This document shows positions 40,888 through 51,343 of a stretch of DNA of 64,000 bases, piece after piece. Source of the stretch: Symsagittifera roscoffensis (Eukaryota; Xenacoelomorpha; Acoela; Convolutidae). The notes under the pieces were generated by a model. That model did not search any database. It was not told the DNA's origin and worked only from the letters and a program-made list of their open reading frames with translations. The stretch covers positions 49,076,552-49,140,551 of the forward strand of contig NC_087062.1 of NCBI RefSeq assembly GCF_963678635.1. The letters are read 5' to 3'. Position 1 is the stretch's first letter; each line of letters opens with the position of its first letter. The position numbers and the translations under genes were made by a program.

Positions 40888-43800
40888 GAGAGCTCGCTTG
40901 AAAGCTCCTGCTCCAATTCCAGCTGATATTCACTGTACACCCTGCCGTGCTTCGACATATGCTTTTTCGCATATTCGTACAACCATGCAGTCATGTTAGC
41001 TCTGAACCATGGCATCAATCGTTTCCTCGCCCATATCTTCTTCACTTCCAACGGAATGTTTAGAATTTTGCACATTGTCTCAAAAAGATCTAAATCTTTT
41101 AGACAATCTAATTTCCGCAACTGTTCTCTCGTCGGTGCCTCCTGTCTATTATTTTCTCTCACATGAGCTTCCAGCCATCGTGTCGCCATCATAACTCCCA
41201 CTATCACTATTGTTATGGGCTGTGATGAATCTGGTAAACACATGGAGAGCAGCTCTCCAGAATACCAGATCAACATCAGATTACTACGCTTGGGATACCA
41301 CCAGGTCTGCAGCAAGCAGTGGCAAGGAAACTCGTGATGTGTCAACATGATGCTCCTCCAATTACATTTTCCCGAAGCTTCCAGTAATGGTTCCACTTCC
41401 ATCATCACTCGGTGGACTTCATCATTCTCATCTACTGCATTGTAATCTGTGACAGTTGATCCTCTCTGTTTCTGTCTCACAAAGTCACTGAAGTTCCCGC
41501 TCACATATCCCATGGACTTCTTTCCTAGTATTGACTCCAACTCTTCCTTGGTTCTCTCTGGAATTGCAGAGAACATCTTACATAGCAACTCGTAAGATTT
41601 CTCGGACATTCTCGCCAGCCTCACACACTTCGGCACTGAAAAGGCTTGATCCACGATCGTTCTCGTACTCTTTACGTCCACAGCTACAAAATGTACAGGG
41701 TATCTGCTCTTACACATTGGAGCAAATGTTGAGCCCACCAACTATCGTGCTCCTGATGGTCTACAATAAGTCTCACTGTGTCTGATGATCATTTCCGTCT
41801 CGATTGCTTCCCTCCATTTTCCTATGTATTTCTACTCAGTCTGCAGAACTCCTGGGAATACTTCTACACTGATGGCTGTGACCATCTCATGTTTCTGTTC
41901 TAGATTCAATAGTGACTCTAAAGAACCAAACATGCTGTAGAATCCTAGTGCAGTCACTAGATTCACCTCGGTTCCTCCATGGCAATCTGCTATCAGTTCC
42001 GTTTCTGTTCTTGCTTTCGTCACTACGTTTCCAAACAATACCGTCAATTGTTTGTGTTGTTTCTCCAGGGTCTTCACACAGTCCAGACCTCCACAAACGT
42101 GACCCTCCAGTCCATAGACTTCCGCCAGACAGCTACCAGGTTTGACCCAGTCTTCTGGTCCCCAGCCAGGCAACTCCACTTTATCTTCTGCGTTGCTCCT
42201 AGAGGCCGTTATCATCACATTATATATGATGTTGAGGTCACGCAGGTTACAGTCTGCATTCAGTTCCCTCTGCACGTCTTGTGTCGCTCGCAATTTTGAG
42301 TCAGCGTTGGGACTAGGACACCATGATGGCCTCATCAATTCCCACACTGCCATCAAGCTCGTTCTCAGTAATTAATCTGAGAATTCCAACCCAAACTCCA
42401 CTCTTTTACCAGATTTTGGTACGGAAGGTGCAGTCACCTCTTCTTCCAAGAACAGTCCCAATTTGGCCTGTGAATTGTTAACGTTTTTAATCGTTACAAT
42501 TCTGGACGTCCAGAATCTTAGCAACACCGCCTGCTCGTAATCGAAGAAGCAATCACGTATGTCTTCACTCAGGAAAGGATTGTACGCTATCCCTATGATC
42601 CCGGATACGTAGCTATACGATTTCTTCTTGATCGGTCCACAGTATTCTTTGGATTTCGGCAGTGCCCCCATAGATTCTTTAGCGAGTCTCAGCTCCTTGT
42701 TTGAGAATCTCCTGATTTCGTCTATCTTTCTCATGGGTTCTAATTCCTCGGGTTCGTTCATGTTCACCCTCATCGGTTTACTTTGCTGCATATCCAGCAG
42801 TGCTAGCAAGAATAAGGCTTTCGCTCGCTCATCGCCTTCCCTCAACATCTTAACACAAGTGTTCAATGCAGGTACTGAAATCTGCTCTATCAGAAATCGA
42901 ATGAAACAGAGAGCGTCTCTCCGCTACGCACACGCTACTGCTGCTCCCTCTTGGACTATCAGATCCCTCAGGTTCGTCATAAGGAAAACCTTCTCCTCTT
43001 TTGACCTCTTCCTTTCTTCTGAATCATATTCTTCGCGAGTCAGTCCCATCATGCACCAGGCGAACCTGAGTTGTAACTCTGTTCTTACGTAAGGTACTGC
43101 CACGAGAGCATGTATTTTTGGCGTAGTCCTCATTTCTTCTTCGAAATACCTTAATACCACTGCTTTCCATGGAAGGCTCACCAACTGCTCCATCGTTTCT
43201 GCCTGTATGTCAGACAACGCTAAAGTCCCGTACGCCTTCTGCTTGAGGGTGGTGCCTTGCAACATCGTTTCCAGATAACCCTCCATGGCTTTTTCGTCTT
43301 CCAGGGCCATCACATACCCTCTAGCCGAGTTTCGGTATTCTAACATCTCCATGTATCCACCGGTGGGTTCATCTATAGACACAGTCTCCGACACTGTTAG
43401 TCGGTTATATTCCACTGGTATTAGTTGTCCTGCGACATTTCCCTTTCCGTGATTCATGGGAGATGGCTTAAAGTCTTTCATTGTGCTCTCTCTACATTGG
43501 CTGAGTATTTCCATTTCTATGGTTGCTCCAGTCAGAGTGCGGTCACTCCTTTTGGATTTATAACCTGTTGACTTTATCCCCGCCATGAGAATGGGTGGCA
43601 CCATCGCTATATCAGTTAACATTTTATCTGTGCCAGGCAGCTGATAATCACCTTGCCCCAAATCTATGACCTCCTCGACTCGTTTCCTTTTCGCTGAAAT
43701 AACAGCTTTCATCGATATCTCTGAATCCACCTTCGTCTTTCCGACTCTCCTCGGCATCACTCTGCTGCCTAACTTCATTTTCATCGCATTGATCTTATCA

Positions 43801-45640
43801 ATCACTAACTTTGATCGCATCGTCCCTCTCCTGGTTCTTGACAGATACACCACCTCTCCTTTATCGTCCTGCGGTGTCATCTTGATGGGAGAATTCGCTT
43901 CACTTTCATCAGTGGCCGAGTCGATCAAGAACTCACTCAGTCTCCCTTCACAATCATCAAGCTTGTCAAGGACTTCCGTCATCAAGGGTTGGTTGAGACC
44001 CGTTTTCAGAATGGACTGGGTCCCATAGCTCTGAACCACTGACCAGACTTCTTCCATGAACGTCACTCTGTCCAATTTGCATCCCGTCCTACTCTCGTGG
44101 TCTCGATGATGTACTTCCCATTCTTCTTCGGGCAGCGTTCCCAAGAAAGGTACTCTGGCTGAGGCCTCTATTCTTCTCCTCCTAGGTGATTCCATGAGGA
44201 TTCTCTGGTCGTTATTTCTTGAATTGCCAGGAGAGCTGCTCTCCGGCAAATTCCGTTTCATTTCCATAAAGGCTGACGGAGGCTCCAGTGTCGAGATGCC
44301 TTCATCCGCTGGCTCAGTCGTTTCCAACGTATCTGCATTGTTCTCAAGATCACTGAAGATATTGAAATCCAGGCTGGATGTTCCTCCTGTCGATGCCCAG
44401 TCGTCTTCCCCACCAGCTTGATCTTGTTGCATGGGTTCTTCGGTTTGACGGCTTCCTCCCTGTCCGTCATCTCCTTCTGACTTATCCTTGTTCGAGCTCG
44501 AGGGTCCTTGTTCATCATTGTCGGCTTCTTCCGGGAATCTCGGCATGAGCAATGTACCGGTCGATCAATCTTCTTCTTCTCCATGGACCACTTTGATTTC
44601 CTCACAGCCGAAGGGTGCTAGGAAGGTTCTCGTCAGCAATATTCCTCCCACTTTCATCTCCTGTTTCACACTAGTCAGGATTAATGAGGCTTCAGGCAGT
44701 TCGGTCCTGCCTCTCATCCTTATCGGAGCTAAGCCTAATCCCGTCCATTCCTCGTCGAATTTTCCAGGCTTGGGAGTCGCGGCGTTGCTTATTCGCCTTC
44801 TCGTTGCTTGATCCGTATATGCAAATCGTGTGTATTCTAACACGGCGGCATTTCTCCCTACAAAGTATGGATCCATCGTTCCCACGAAACTCCCTACTCT
44901 CCTTTCATTGGTTTCGAATGCTCTCAATCTAGGAGTTTGTACCACGGAGACTGCTCCGAGCAACATCCTTCTTATCAGAGGGAATTCAGGGATTGCCTCC
45001 GGCAGCTTCTTGTAATCACCCCAGTCCTTCGTCTCTTCTCTCACTTTATGATATGCTGCAGTGAGACGAGGCACTCTGGTTATTTCACCATTCGTTTTAT
45101 CATAGGGTCTCAGATTCCAAAGCTTCGGAAACACTTCAACGTGTCCTCTTTCTACTTCTCCCATGCGATCACGGAAGTGGTCGTCAAAATTGATGATTGT
45201 CATCTCTGGCTCCGATATTTTCGTGAATAACAGATCTTCACTCATGAGCTCCCGCAATGTGTGCTGCTCACACCAGTTCAGTGTACTACCGTCCACTGCT
45301 GATATGAGGTTCAGGTGCAGCACCGACCTCCTATATGCTTCCACTTTAACGTCAGGGAACGCAAACGTGACTGCTGGTCCATAGATCACCGTCACAAACT
45401 CCGTGACTCCTCTGATCAGCGCCAAGGGATCGGTTCTCATAGCCAAGCTCAGATCGGTTAACAGCGGCATGCCTCCAACATGTCGTCTAACATCTTCCTC
45501 TCTTTCACTCGTCTCGTCTTCTCCCGTTCCAAAGCGATTTTGTTGTAAGAGATACTAGATAAGAGTGTGTCTCAGGTCTCTTATCTTGTTCCACGAGTCC
45601 GTGGAGTTCTTCATATCCAAGTTCCTCACTCTCTCTCTCT
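40884..45640 (-). pseudogene. Long single-frame coding region of the giant element with six internal stops, function unknown
   Basis: One reading frame stays open over about 4.7 kb apart from TAG 45555, TGA 44565, TAG 42924, TAA 42372, TAG 41832 and TAG 41742, and ends at TGA 40884. No frameshift is needed between the segments (301, 542, 164, 174 and 285 codons). The 5' part is globular (MPLLTDLSLAMRTDPLALIR). Next comes an acidic, Ser/Gln-rich disordered stretch (about 44550-44180) and then basic and mixed regions. The last segment has a hydrophobic stretch (ITIVIVGVMMATRWL). It follows the SGNH frame after a GA-tract shift near 45635, so both may be one protein of about 2900 residues. I recognise no family. 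Confidence 0.7.
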
Positions 45641-48600
45641 CATCTGCTCTGGACAACGTGTCAGTTTCATCAATCCTCCCAAATTTCCGTGGGTAATTGC
45701 AATCAATGTTAGAAGTCCGTCTAGCCGCAGGTTCTGGATTCCATCAGTGAGCAGTATCGCCGGTCCTTTCACGAAACTCTCTGCTCCAAATGTCACGAAC
45801 AAGGCTATTAGTTCCACTATCGACACTTCCACTACTACTTGGAGGAATTCTTTTATCAAGTAGTGCGAGACTTTCGGGTAAACTTTTGCCAAGAAGGACG
45901 CGGTCCATCCGGCTCCCAACCCTTCCAACATGCTGTCTGTCCATTCAAAACCCTCCTGTCCCTTCACTTCCTGGGTCCAGAAGGTTTCCAGAGTAATCTG
46001 ACACGTTCTGTTCACAAATTCAGCGCTCTTTTCCCCGGCATTTTCCGCCAGATTCACCTCCTTCAACAAGTAGGCATTTATCTTTGTGATCATCACGGGG
46101 CCTTGCTCAAAAGCGTCTGCACCCAATGCCGCTACTCTAGGGTTCAGGTGTAGCCACTGGTTGGCTTCCGGCTTGGTTCTCAAAACCATCGCCTCCAAAT
46201 GAGCTCTCGTCTCTAGTGAATTTTTCCTTGTTGTGTCTTCACCTGCCACTTCCATTGCTCGGAACCATAAGTCGTTGGACATCGCCGCGATCACTCGATG
46301 GTCGTCGTCTACTCCTGGTTTCAGTTTGAGCTGTCGACTGAAATTGGACAGTTCCAACCCCAGCACCTCATCCAATACTAACATGTGTAGCGCATGGTCC
46401 TTGAACCCTCTCATCGCGTTTGAGATATCTGACCACACTGCAGGCAGTTCAGCCTTGAGTGGCCTCAGGTTCTCCATCTCTATCATGCGATTCGGGGCTG
46501 ATATGATCACATCATATTTTCCTTCCGAAAGTAAGGTCACAATCGCATACACAAATTTCAGTCCATCCGGGAGATGAGCATATCCCGGAGACAACGCAAA
46601 TACTATTCTCGGCGTCACTTTGGTGAATGACCCCTCCTTCGCCGCATCCACCACTTCACCCATCGACTCAAGGATATCTTTTATCGCGGGCCATACAGCG
46701 TTCTCCGCCGTTGTAGGATCTCTGAGTCTGCTCAGAAAACCTCTACTGTGTAGATGGTCATTGATGCCAGCAAACACAATCGTAATTGGGTTCATGTCCG
46801 TCTGCCTTTGTACCCCTATAGCCAGAGATATCGATTGCAGTAGGTCCAGGTCGACCGCTGCCAACATTATGACGTCCGGCCAAAACAGAGACTTGGAGGT
46901 GTACATTAACTCTGAATTCGCTACTACCATAATCTTGGCCTTCCTCATTTCTGCTTTGTCATAGGTGGCGAAGATGGTCTCATCTTTCTTTATCGCTTTC
47001 AATCCGCCATATCTTTGGGCATCACCATCTTGATTCACTAGTTTTGGGTATACTCTCTCCTTCACATGACCAGGGGGTGTCGTCAGCTGCCTGAATATCT
47101 TCACGTGTTGTCCAATCGGCGCTCTCGTCGTCAGAAATCTTCCTGGTCTCTCTTCACGATTCCCCTCATCATGATTCAACCTCACATCTTGCAATGGTCT
47201 CGCATTCACTGGCCCCATTGTGTTGTTAGAGAGCAGTCCCTCTAGGTCAGCAAATCTCAAGGCCGTCGTGGAGCTGAAATTTATGCTAGCGGCTACCAAC
47301 CAGTCTACGCCGGGTATCGAGTACAATCTGCTGACGGATAGCGTCGCTCCATTCAGCATCCTCCTTGCATCTTCAATGAAGCTTACCCTCTGGAGATCCA
47401 GCTTCATTAGCTCGTCTTTGTATACATGCCAGGGAGACGGTATGGATCTTGACCACATCAACGAGCCTCTGCTCGGACGTCTCTCCTCTCGACTGTTACT
47501 TGTCGTCTCCGATCTAGTGTCCGATCTAGTGTCCGATCTAGACGTGCCGGCTGTCTCTTCGATTGGGTTGACAGGCCCTATTCTTCTCCTAGGATGGATG
47601 GTCCTCCTCAACGGCGCTTCTCCCAATCGATCCTGTACGTCTGTCCTTTGACCTGGTTCGCTGGAGCTTTGTTGCCTGTTGTTCGTGACGGCCGGGACCG
47701 TACCCAAGCGTGTCTCCGGGCTAGGAGGCACAAAGGTGGTAATCACCGCGTCACTCACTGTTCCTTCCTCTTTCAGCACTCCTTTGTCAAAGAGTTCTGC
47801 ATCCAGCTCGTCCAACCGCTCTTGGAAGACTCGATTCAACCAAGCTTGTCCTTCGATACTGTCGAAGTGGATGCCATCCGTGGTCAGTCTGTCCTGATCC
47901 ATAGCTCTCAACTCATGTTCGATGTCCATGAGGATCATTCTTCCCGCGTTCCGACTTGCGATGTTCCTCAAGCAGTTATTCCACCTGACGACTCCCTCGT
48001 TGTGCCTTCTTCCTGATGCTGTCAGGCTTCTCGTATTCATTGGCACAGTGCAAACGGTCAGTACCGCGCAATTGAATTTCTGCCAGAGGGTAGTAAACAA
48101 ACACACCATCATTGACTCCCATAGCGCTTCCTGCTCATCTGAACCTCTGGAGATGTCATTCGTCGCAACTAAGATCATCACATTGGGGATCCTCCCTGGA
48201 TTCATCAGTTCAACCATTCGATATAACTGGGCTATCGTCGCGCCTCCAAAGGCCATCACCGTGGTGACCCACGAGGTTCTCCAATTCGACAGCACTCTAA
48301 CCAAGCTGTCTCCGAGTATCAGATGAGATGACCCGATTGGTGGTTGCTGCGGATTTACTGCCGGGCTCCAAGTCGCTCGATTGAAGCAGGCCCTCGGATC
48401 TGTCTCCGGAACTCCCGTGAAATTATATTTCAATTGATTATTCTTTTGCACGTCTATTATGCGAGACACTTTCTTCGCTGGCATCTTCCGTATTCTTCTC
48501 TCTGGGGCCCTCGAGCTCCCCATGAGTGGTGTCACGTCACTTATCCCCTGTCTGATCACGGTCTGGGAGAGTCGTACTCTGCCCGTGTCGTCAATCGTTC

Positions 48601-49576
48601 CATAGGGTGCAGTCACCCCGGAACCTGGCGCATTCTTGTTGGCGACCAATCGTCCAGCTGTCTCTATCAGCTTCCTCACTGTCTGTTCCACGACGGGGTC
48701 ACCCAAGGTGTCACTAGGATCCGGGATTGTTACTCGATTTGTCTCTGCTGGGAGCCGTGTCTCTATTGTTTGACTCATTTCTCGAGGCGTCAAGAGCTCC
48801 ATCGGGGACTGCCCACGAGGAATATCCCTTGCAGGTATCACTTTCTCCACGGCCGTTGTCAACGCCATCTGTTCCGATCGCTCTTTGTAGTCCTGCCTCA
48901 AGCGCTCAATTTCTTGACCCTGCTTTTTGTTGCAGTCTTCGAACAACTTTCTCCACATGTCTCGATCTTCCTCCATCTGGAGCATACTTTTGGTCATCTC
49001 GTCCAGCTCCTTCTTCGTACTTTTCAGTTCATCGTTCATCTCATCCAGATCTTGCATGGTTTGGTTTGTCTGAACTTTCTGTGCTACTTTCGCCCTTTTT
49101 GGTGGCACAGCTGCTCTCAGTGGTGAACTAGACGAGGCCGCCTCGCTGTTCATCTCCTGATGCATTCTCGTCAGCCCAGGTTTGGGCTTGGAGGGCATAG
49201 GCATCTCACCTGGTTGGTAGGTCCTAGAACTTCCCAATCCAGGCCCATTCGCCAAGTCACTCCCTGAGAGAGCCCCGTTTCTCCACCTCATCACTCTCAT
49301 GTTCGGGCGGTCTAGTACTCCCCTTTCTCCATATGCTGCCATCAACAGGACTTCCGTGGGGCGGTCCCCACGGTTGTCATGCCCCAAGATGTTGATCAGG
49401 GCGGTCAGCAACATGACTACCTCTGGGTCCTCCAGAGCGAAGTCTCGATCGATCAGCCGACGATAGATCGCTTCTATCATCGGTCCTACATATGCCTCTG
49501 CCAGGTCCATCAATTCATCCAAGTTGAAATTGTCCATACTGTTCTTCAGATTTGATTTGATTCGATTGGAATCCAA
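45626..49576 (-). CDS. Extra ORF of the giant element: coiled coil, SGNH hydrolase-like domain and a second degenerate SGNH-like domain (1316 aa)
   Basis: An uninterrupted frame from ATG 49576. A helical N-terminus (about 1-80) and a Pro/Ser region precede a heptad-rich coiled coil (about 165-240). An SGNH/GDSL-type domain spans about 415-590: block I LILGDSLVR (Ser about 424), Gly of block II in AFGGATI, block III ATNDISRG (Asn about 472), and block V DGIHFD with the catalytic Asp and His (about 568-571). A second region, about 870-1075, looks like a decayed relative: ANSEL in place of GDS, and FAGINDHLHS for block III. SGNH enzymes cleave ester bonds; esterase domains occur in some LINE and LTR elements, role unclear. 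The frame ends in a GA repeat, and coding seems to continue in another frame. Confidence 0.82.
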   Translation of the reverse strand: MDSNRIKSNLKNSMDNFNLDELMDLAEAYVGPMIEAIYRRLIDRDFALEDPEVVMLLTALINILGHDNRGDRPTEVLLMAAYGERGVLDRPNMRVMRWRNGALSGSDLANGPGLGSSRTYQPGEMPMPSKPKPGLTRMHQEMNSEAASSSSPLRAAVPPKRAKVAQKVQTNQTMQDLDEMNDELKSTKKELDEMTKSMLQMEEDRDMWRKLFEDCNKKQGQEIERLRQDYKERSEQMALTTAVEKVIPARDIPRGQSPMELLTPREMSQTIETRLPAETNRVTIPDPSDTLGDPVVEQTVRKLIETAGRLVANKNAPGSGVTAPYGTIDDTGRVRLSQTVIRQGISDVTPLMGSSRAPERRIRKMPAKKVSRIIDVQKNNQLKYNFTGVPETDPRACFNRATWSPAVNPQQPPIGSSHLILGDSLVRVLSNWRTSWVTTVMAFGGATIAQLYRMVELMNPGRIPNVMILVATNDISRGSDEQEALWESMMVCLFTTLWQKFNCAVLTVCTVPMNTRSLTASGRRHNEGVVRWNNCLRNIASRNAGRMILMDIEHELRAMDQDRLTTDGIHFDSIEGQAWLNRVFQERLDELDAELFDKGVLKEEGTVSDAVITTFVPPSPETRLGTVPAVTNNRQQSSSEPGQRTDVQDRLGEAPLRRTIHPRRRIGPVNPIEETAGTSRSDTRSDTRSETTSNSREERRPSRGSLMWSRSIPSPWHVYKDELMKLDLQRVSFIEDARRMLNGATLSVSRLYSIPGVDWLVAASINFSSTTALRFADLEGLLSNNTMGPVNARPLQDVRLNHDEGNREERPGRFLTTRAPIGQHVKIFRQLTTPPGHVKERVYPKLVNQDGDAQRYGGLKAIKKDETIFATYDKAEMRKAKIMVVANSELMYTSKSLFWPDVIMLAAVDLDLLQSISLAIGVQRQTDMNPITIVFAGINDHLHSRGFLSRLRDPTTAENAVWPAIKDILESMGEVVDAAKEGSFTKVTPRIVFALSPGYAHLPDGLKFVYAIVTLLSEGKYDVIISAPNRMIEMENLRPLKAELPAVWSDISNAMRGFKDHALHMLVLDEVLGLELSNFSRQLKLKPGVDDDHRVIAAMSNDLWFRAMEVAGEDTTRKNSLETRAHLEAMVLRTKPEANQWLHLNPRVAALGADAFEQGPVMITKINAYLLKEVNLAENAGEKSAEFVNRTCQITLETFWTQEVKGQEGFEWTDSMLEGLGAGWTASFLAKVYPKVSHYLIKEFLQVVVEVSIVELIALFVTFGAESFVKGPAILLTDGIQNLRLDGLLTLIAITHGNLGGLMKLTRCPEQMRERE

Positions 49577-49972
49577 GGTTTTGACTCAAGTGAGTAATTA
49601 AATGATCAATCAGGATCTAGAAAAGAAGTCACAAATGTCACACTTGTCAGTCTCATCTCAACATATATCGTTAAAATTTGCTTAAAAACAGTCCAGATAA
49701 AAAGATATTTATCCTAAAATTTATTAAAATCAATCGGTCTCTAAAATTTTGGAATTCGACCTAAGTTTGGACAGTCCAAACTTTGGATCTATTCCTAAGA
49801 TCGTCATTCAATTGTTCATGGTCACTAACCCCTACCTACCCATGATCTTAATCACCTAACACATAACATAACATAACATAACATAACATAACATAACATA
49901 ACATAACATAACATAACATAACACATATTACATACAACTCAGTCTTTGGCCTAACGCCCTCTCGCACGTCAC
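49577..49972 (-). other. Non-coding gap between pol and the SGNH frame
   Basis: About 400 bp, AT-rich, containing the (ACATA)n run. It could hold an internal start or splice signals for the downstream frame; a minus-strand TTTAGAGACC... stretch follows several T-rich segments, but nothing decisive is seen. Confidence 0.4.
49861..49924. repeat. (ACATA)n microsatellite
   Basis: About twelve uninterrupted copies of the pentamer acata, flanked by imperfect copies. Confidence 0.97.
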
Positions 49973-51343
49973 TCAGCCTATACTTAAGTAATATTTCTTA
50001 TGTATATATACTTGTATGTTCGTATCAGAGAATATCACGTGTACAAGCGCGTACAATTCCCGAGGATGCAGTCTTCCTCTGTTTGGATCGTACAATGGAA
50101 GCGAGAGCTCCTTCACGTCCATTTCCACGAGGAAGTCCCTCAGCCTCGTCAAGGACAAGACTAGGTTCTCTGGGTCCACGTGCTGCTTCTCCGTCGCTCT
50201 CGTTACCAAGAAGCATAGGTATTTTCCCGGTATCTGCGACGCCGCCGGAGGTAAGGCTGCTACGCCCCCTACTCCTGATCTTTGCTTCCAAAGGATTTCC
50301 ACGTTTTTGTATTCTCTCTTAAAATCTGCCGCTAACGCTGTCCTAATACTCATGTCTGCCGTGATTGCTATCGCACATGTTCTATTTGTGAGTATAAAAT
50401 CACTGTCTGTTAGTATTATGTTGCTTGAATTTTCATTTGGTAAGTTAAAATATGACTCAACTACCCTGCCTATGTCAGGTTTCTTAGGTTCTTCGCCTGT
50501 TTCTGCTTCTAAGTCTCCTGTTTCTCTTGCTATTCTTAAATTTTTTATTATCAAGTTTTCAGTGTGGGTAAGTCCTACCCCCACTCCCCGGACAAAAATA
50601 TCCATCGGCGTCCCCGTCGATCGCATACCGGGTATCAAGTCAAGGTTAGAAGCTGGAATGAGTAGTTGTCCTTCCTGGGCAGCCCAGGAAGGATCAACTC
50701 GTTCGGTCTTGATGTATTTCATGCTTTCACGATCTACGTCTTGAATCGTGACAATGGTCTCCTCAGGATCCGAGGTCGTTTCATTCAGCCACTGTAAGAC
50801 ACGCAGGTTCGTCAAGTCTTGTTCATATGACTGCTGTTGCTCGTCGTCGAATTCTACCTCGGGTTTCGACCAGTCGTCAACCCACTCATCGTCGTGATCA
50901 TCGACTATGTCAATGTCTTGTGGCACAGTTATTTCCTCTAGACCCACCACTTCCTCCACTATCTTCTTTAGATATATCCTATCTACTACAGAGTCGTCAC
51001 CGTAAGGATTGTATTTCTTTCTTGGTCTCGTCCCGTCCTTCTGACGAGTCTGTATCGTGAACGGAAGATCCGGTTCCAAGTTCTTGGGAACTTCTCTCTG
51101 TTCGGGATCCTGCCAATCTTCCTCTGCGTAGGGTAAGGTTTCATCGTCCGCTTCGATCTCCTCGTTTGGATCCAAGTCCAGCGGTCTATCCGTACCTTCC
51201 TCTACGACTTCGTTTCCATCGTTCTTGTCCCTGGTGCCCTTTTCATTGACCTCACAAGCAGGATCCATCATTAGATAATCCCCCTCTTCCATGTCTGCAG
51301 GTATACACCAGTCTTCTGTCGATGGATTGTGTGGCTTGATGTT
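49973..51343 (-). CDS. Pol C-terminal extension with a TARG1/OARD1-like macrodomain
   Basis: The frame is in phase with the integrase end, separated only by a TAG at 51344. From ATG 51292 (439 codons) it begins with an acidic disordered region of about 180 residues. A macrodomain-like fold follows at about 285-435: NIILTDSDFILTNRTCAIAI, then ADMSIRTALAADFKREY, GVGGVAALP, KYLCFLVTR, a helix with LVLSLTRLRDFLVE, LSLPLYDPNRGRLH, and VHVIFSDTNIQVYIH. The order and spacing match ADP-ribose-binding macrodomains of the OARD1/TARG1 type, which remove ADP-ribose from proteins. The Gly-rich C/G-L catalytic loop is altered (YDPNRGRL). Host-derived capture is likely; its role in the element is unknown. 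Confidence 0.7.
   Translation of the reverse strand, partial: NIKPHNPSTEDWCIPADMEEGDYLMMDPACEVNEKGTRDKNDGNEVVEEGTDRPLDLDPNEEIEADDETLPYAEEDWQDPEQREVPKNLEPDLPFTIQTRQKDGTRPRKKYNPYGDDSVVDRIYLKKIVEEVVGLEEITVPQDIDIVDDHDDEWVDDWSKPEVEFDDEQQQSYEQDLTNLRVLQWLNETTSDPEETIVTIQDVDRESMKYIKTERVDPSWAAQEGQLLIPASNLDLIPGMRSTGTPMDIFVRGVGVGLTHTENLIIKNLRIARETGDLEAETGEEPKKPDIGRVVESYFNLPNENSSNIILTDSDFILTNRTCAIAITADMSIRTALAADFKREYKNVEILWKQRSGVGGVAALPPAASQIPGKYLCFLVTRATEKQHVDPENLVLSLTRLRDFLVEMDVKELSLPLYDPNRGRLHPRELYALVHVIFSDTNIQVYIHKKYYLSIG

Noticed and set aside
45626..46100. Envelope-type transmembrane domain in the hydrophobic C-terminus of the SGNH protein
   Set aside because: The Leu/Val-rich stretches are broken by charged residues, and there is no signal peptide, furin site or Cys pattern.
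48344..49131. Plus-strand frames of 134-260 codons opposite the SGNH ORF
   Set aside because: They are shadows of a GC-richer minus-strand coding region; residue make-up (Leu, Ser, Cys, His) is typical of antisense frames.
49861..49924. Telomere-like repeat
   Set aside because: The pentamer acata lies inside an element and does not match animal telomere repeats (TTAGGC, TTAGG or TTAGGG).
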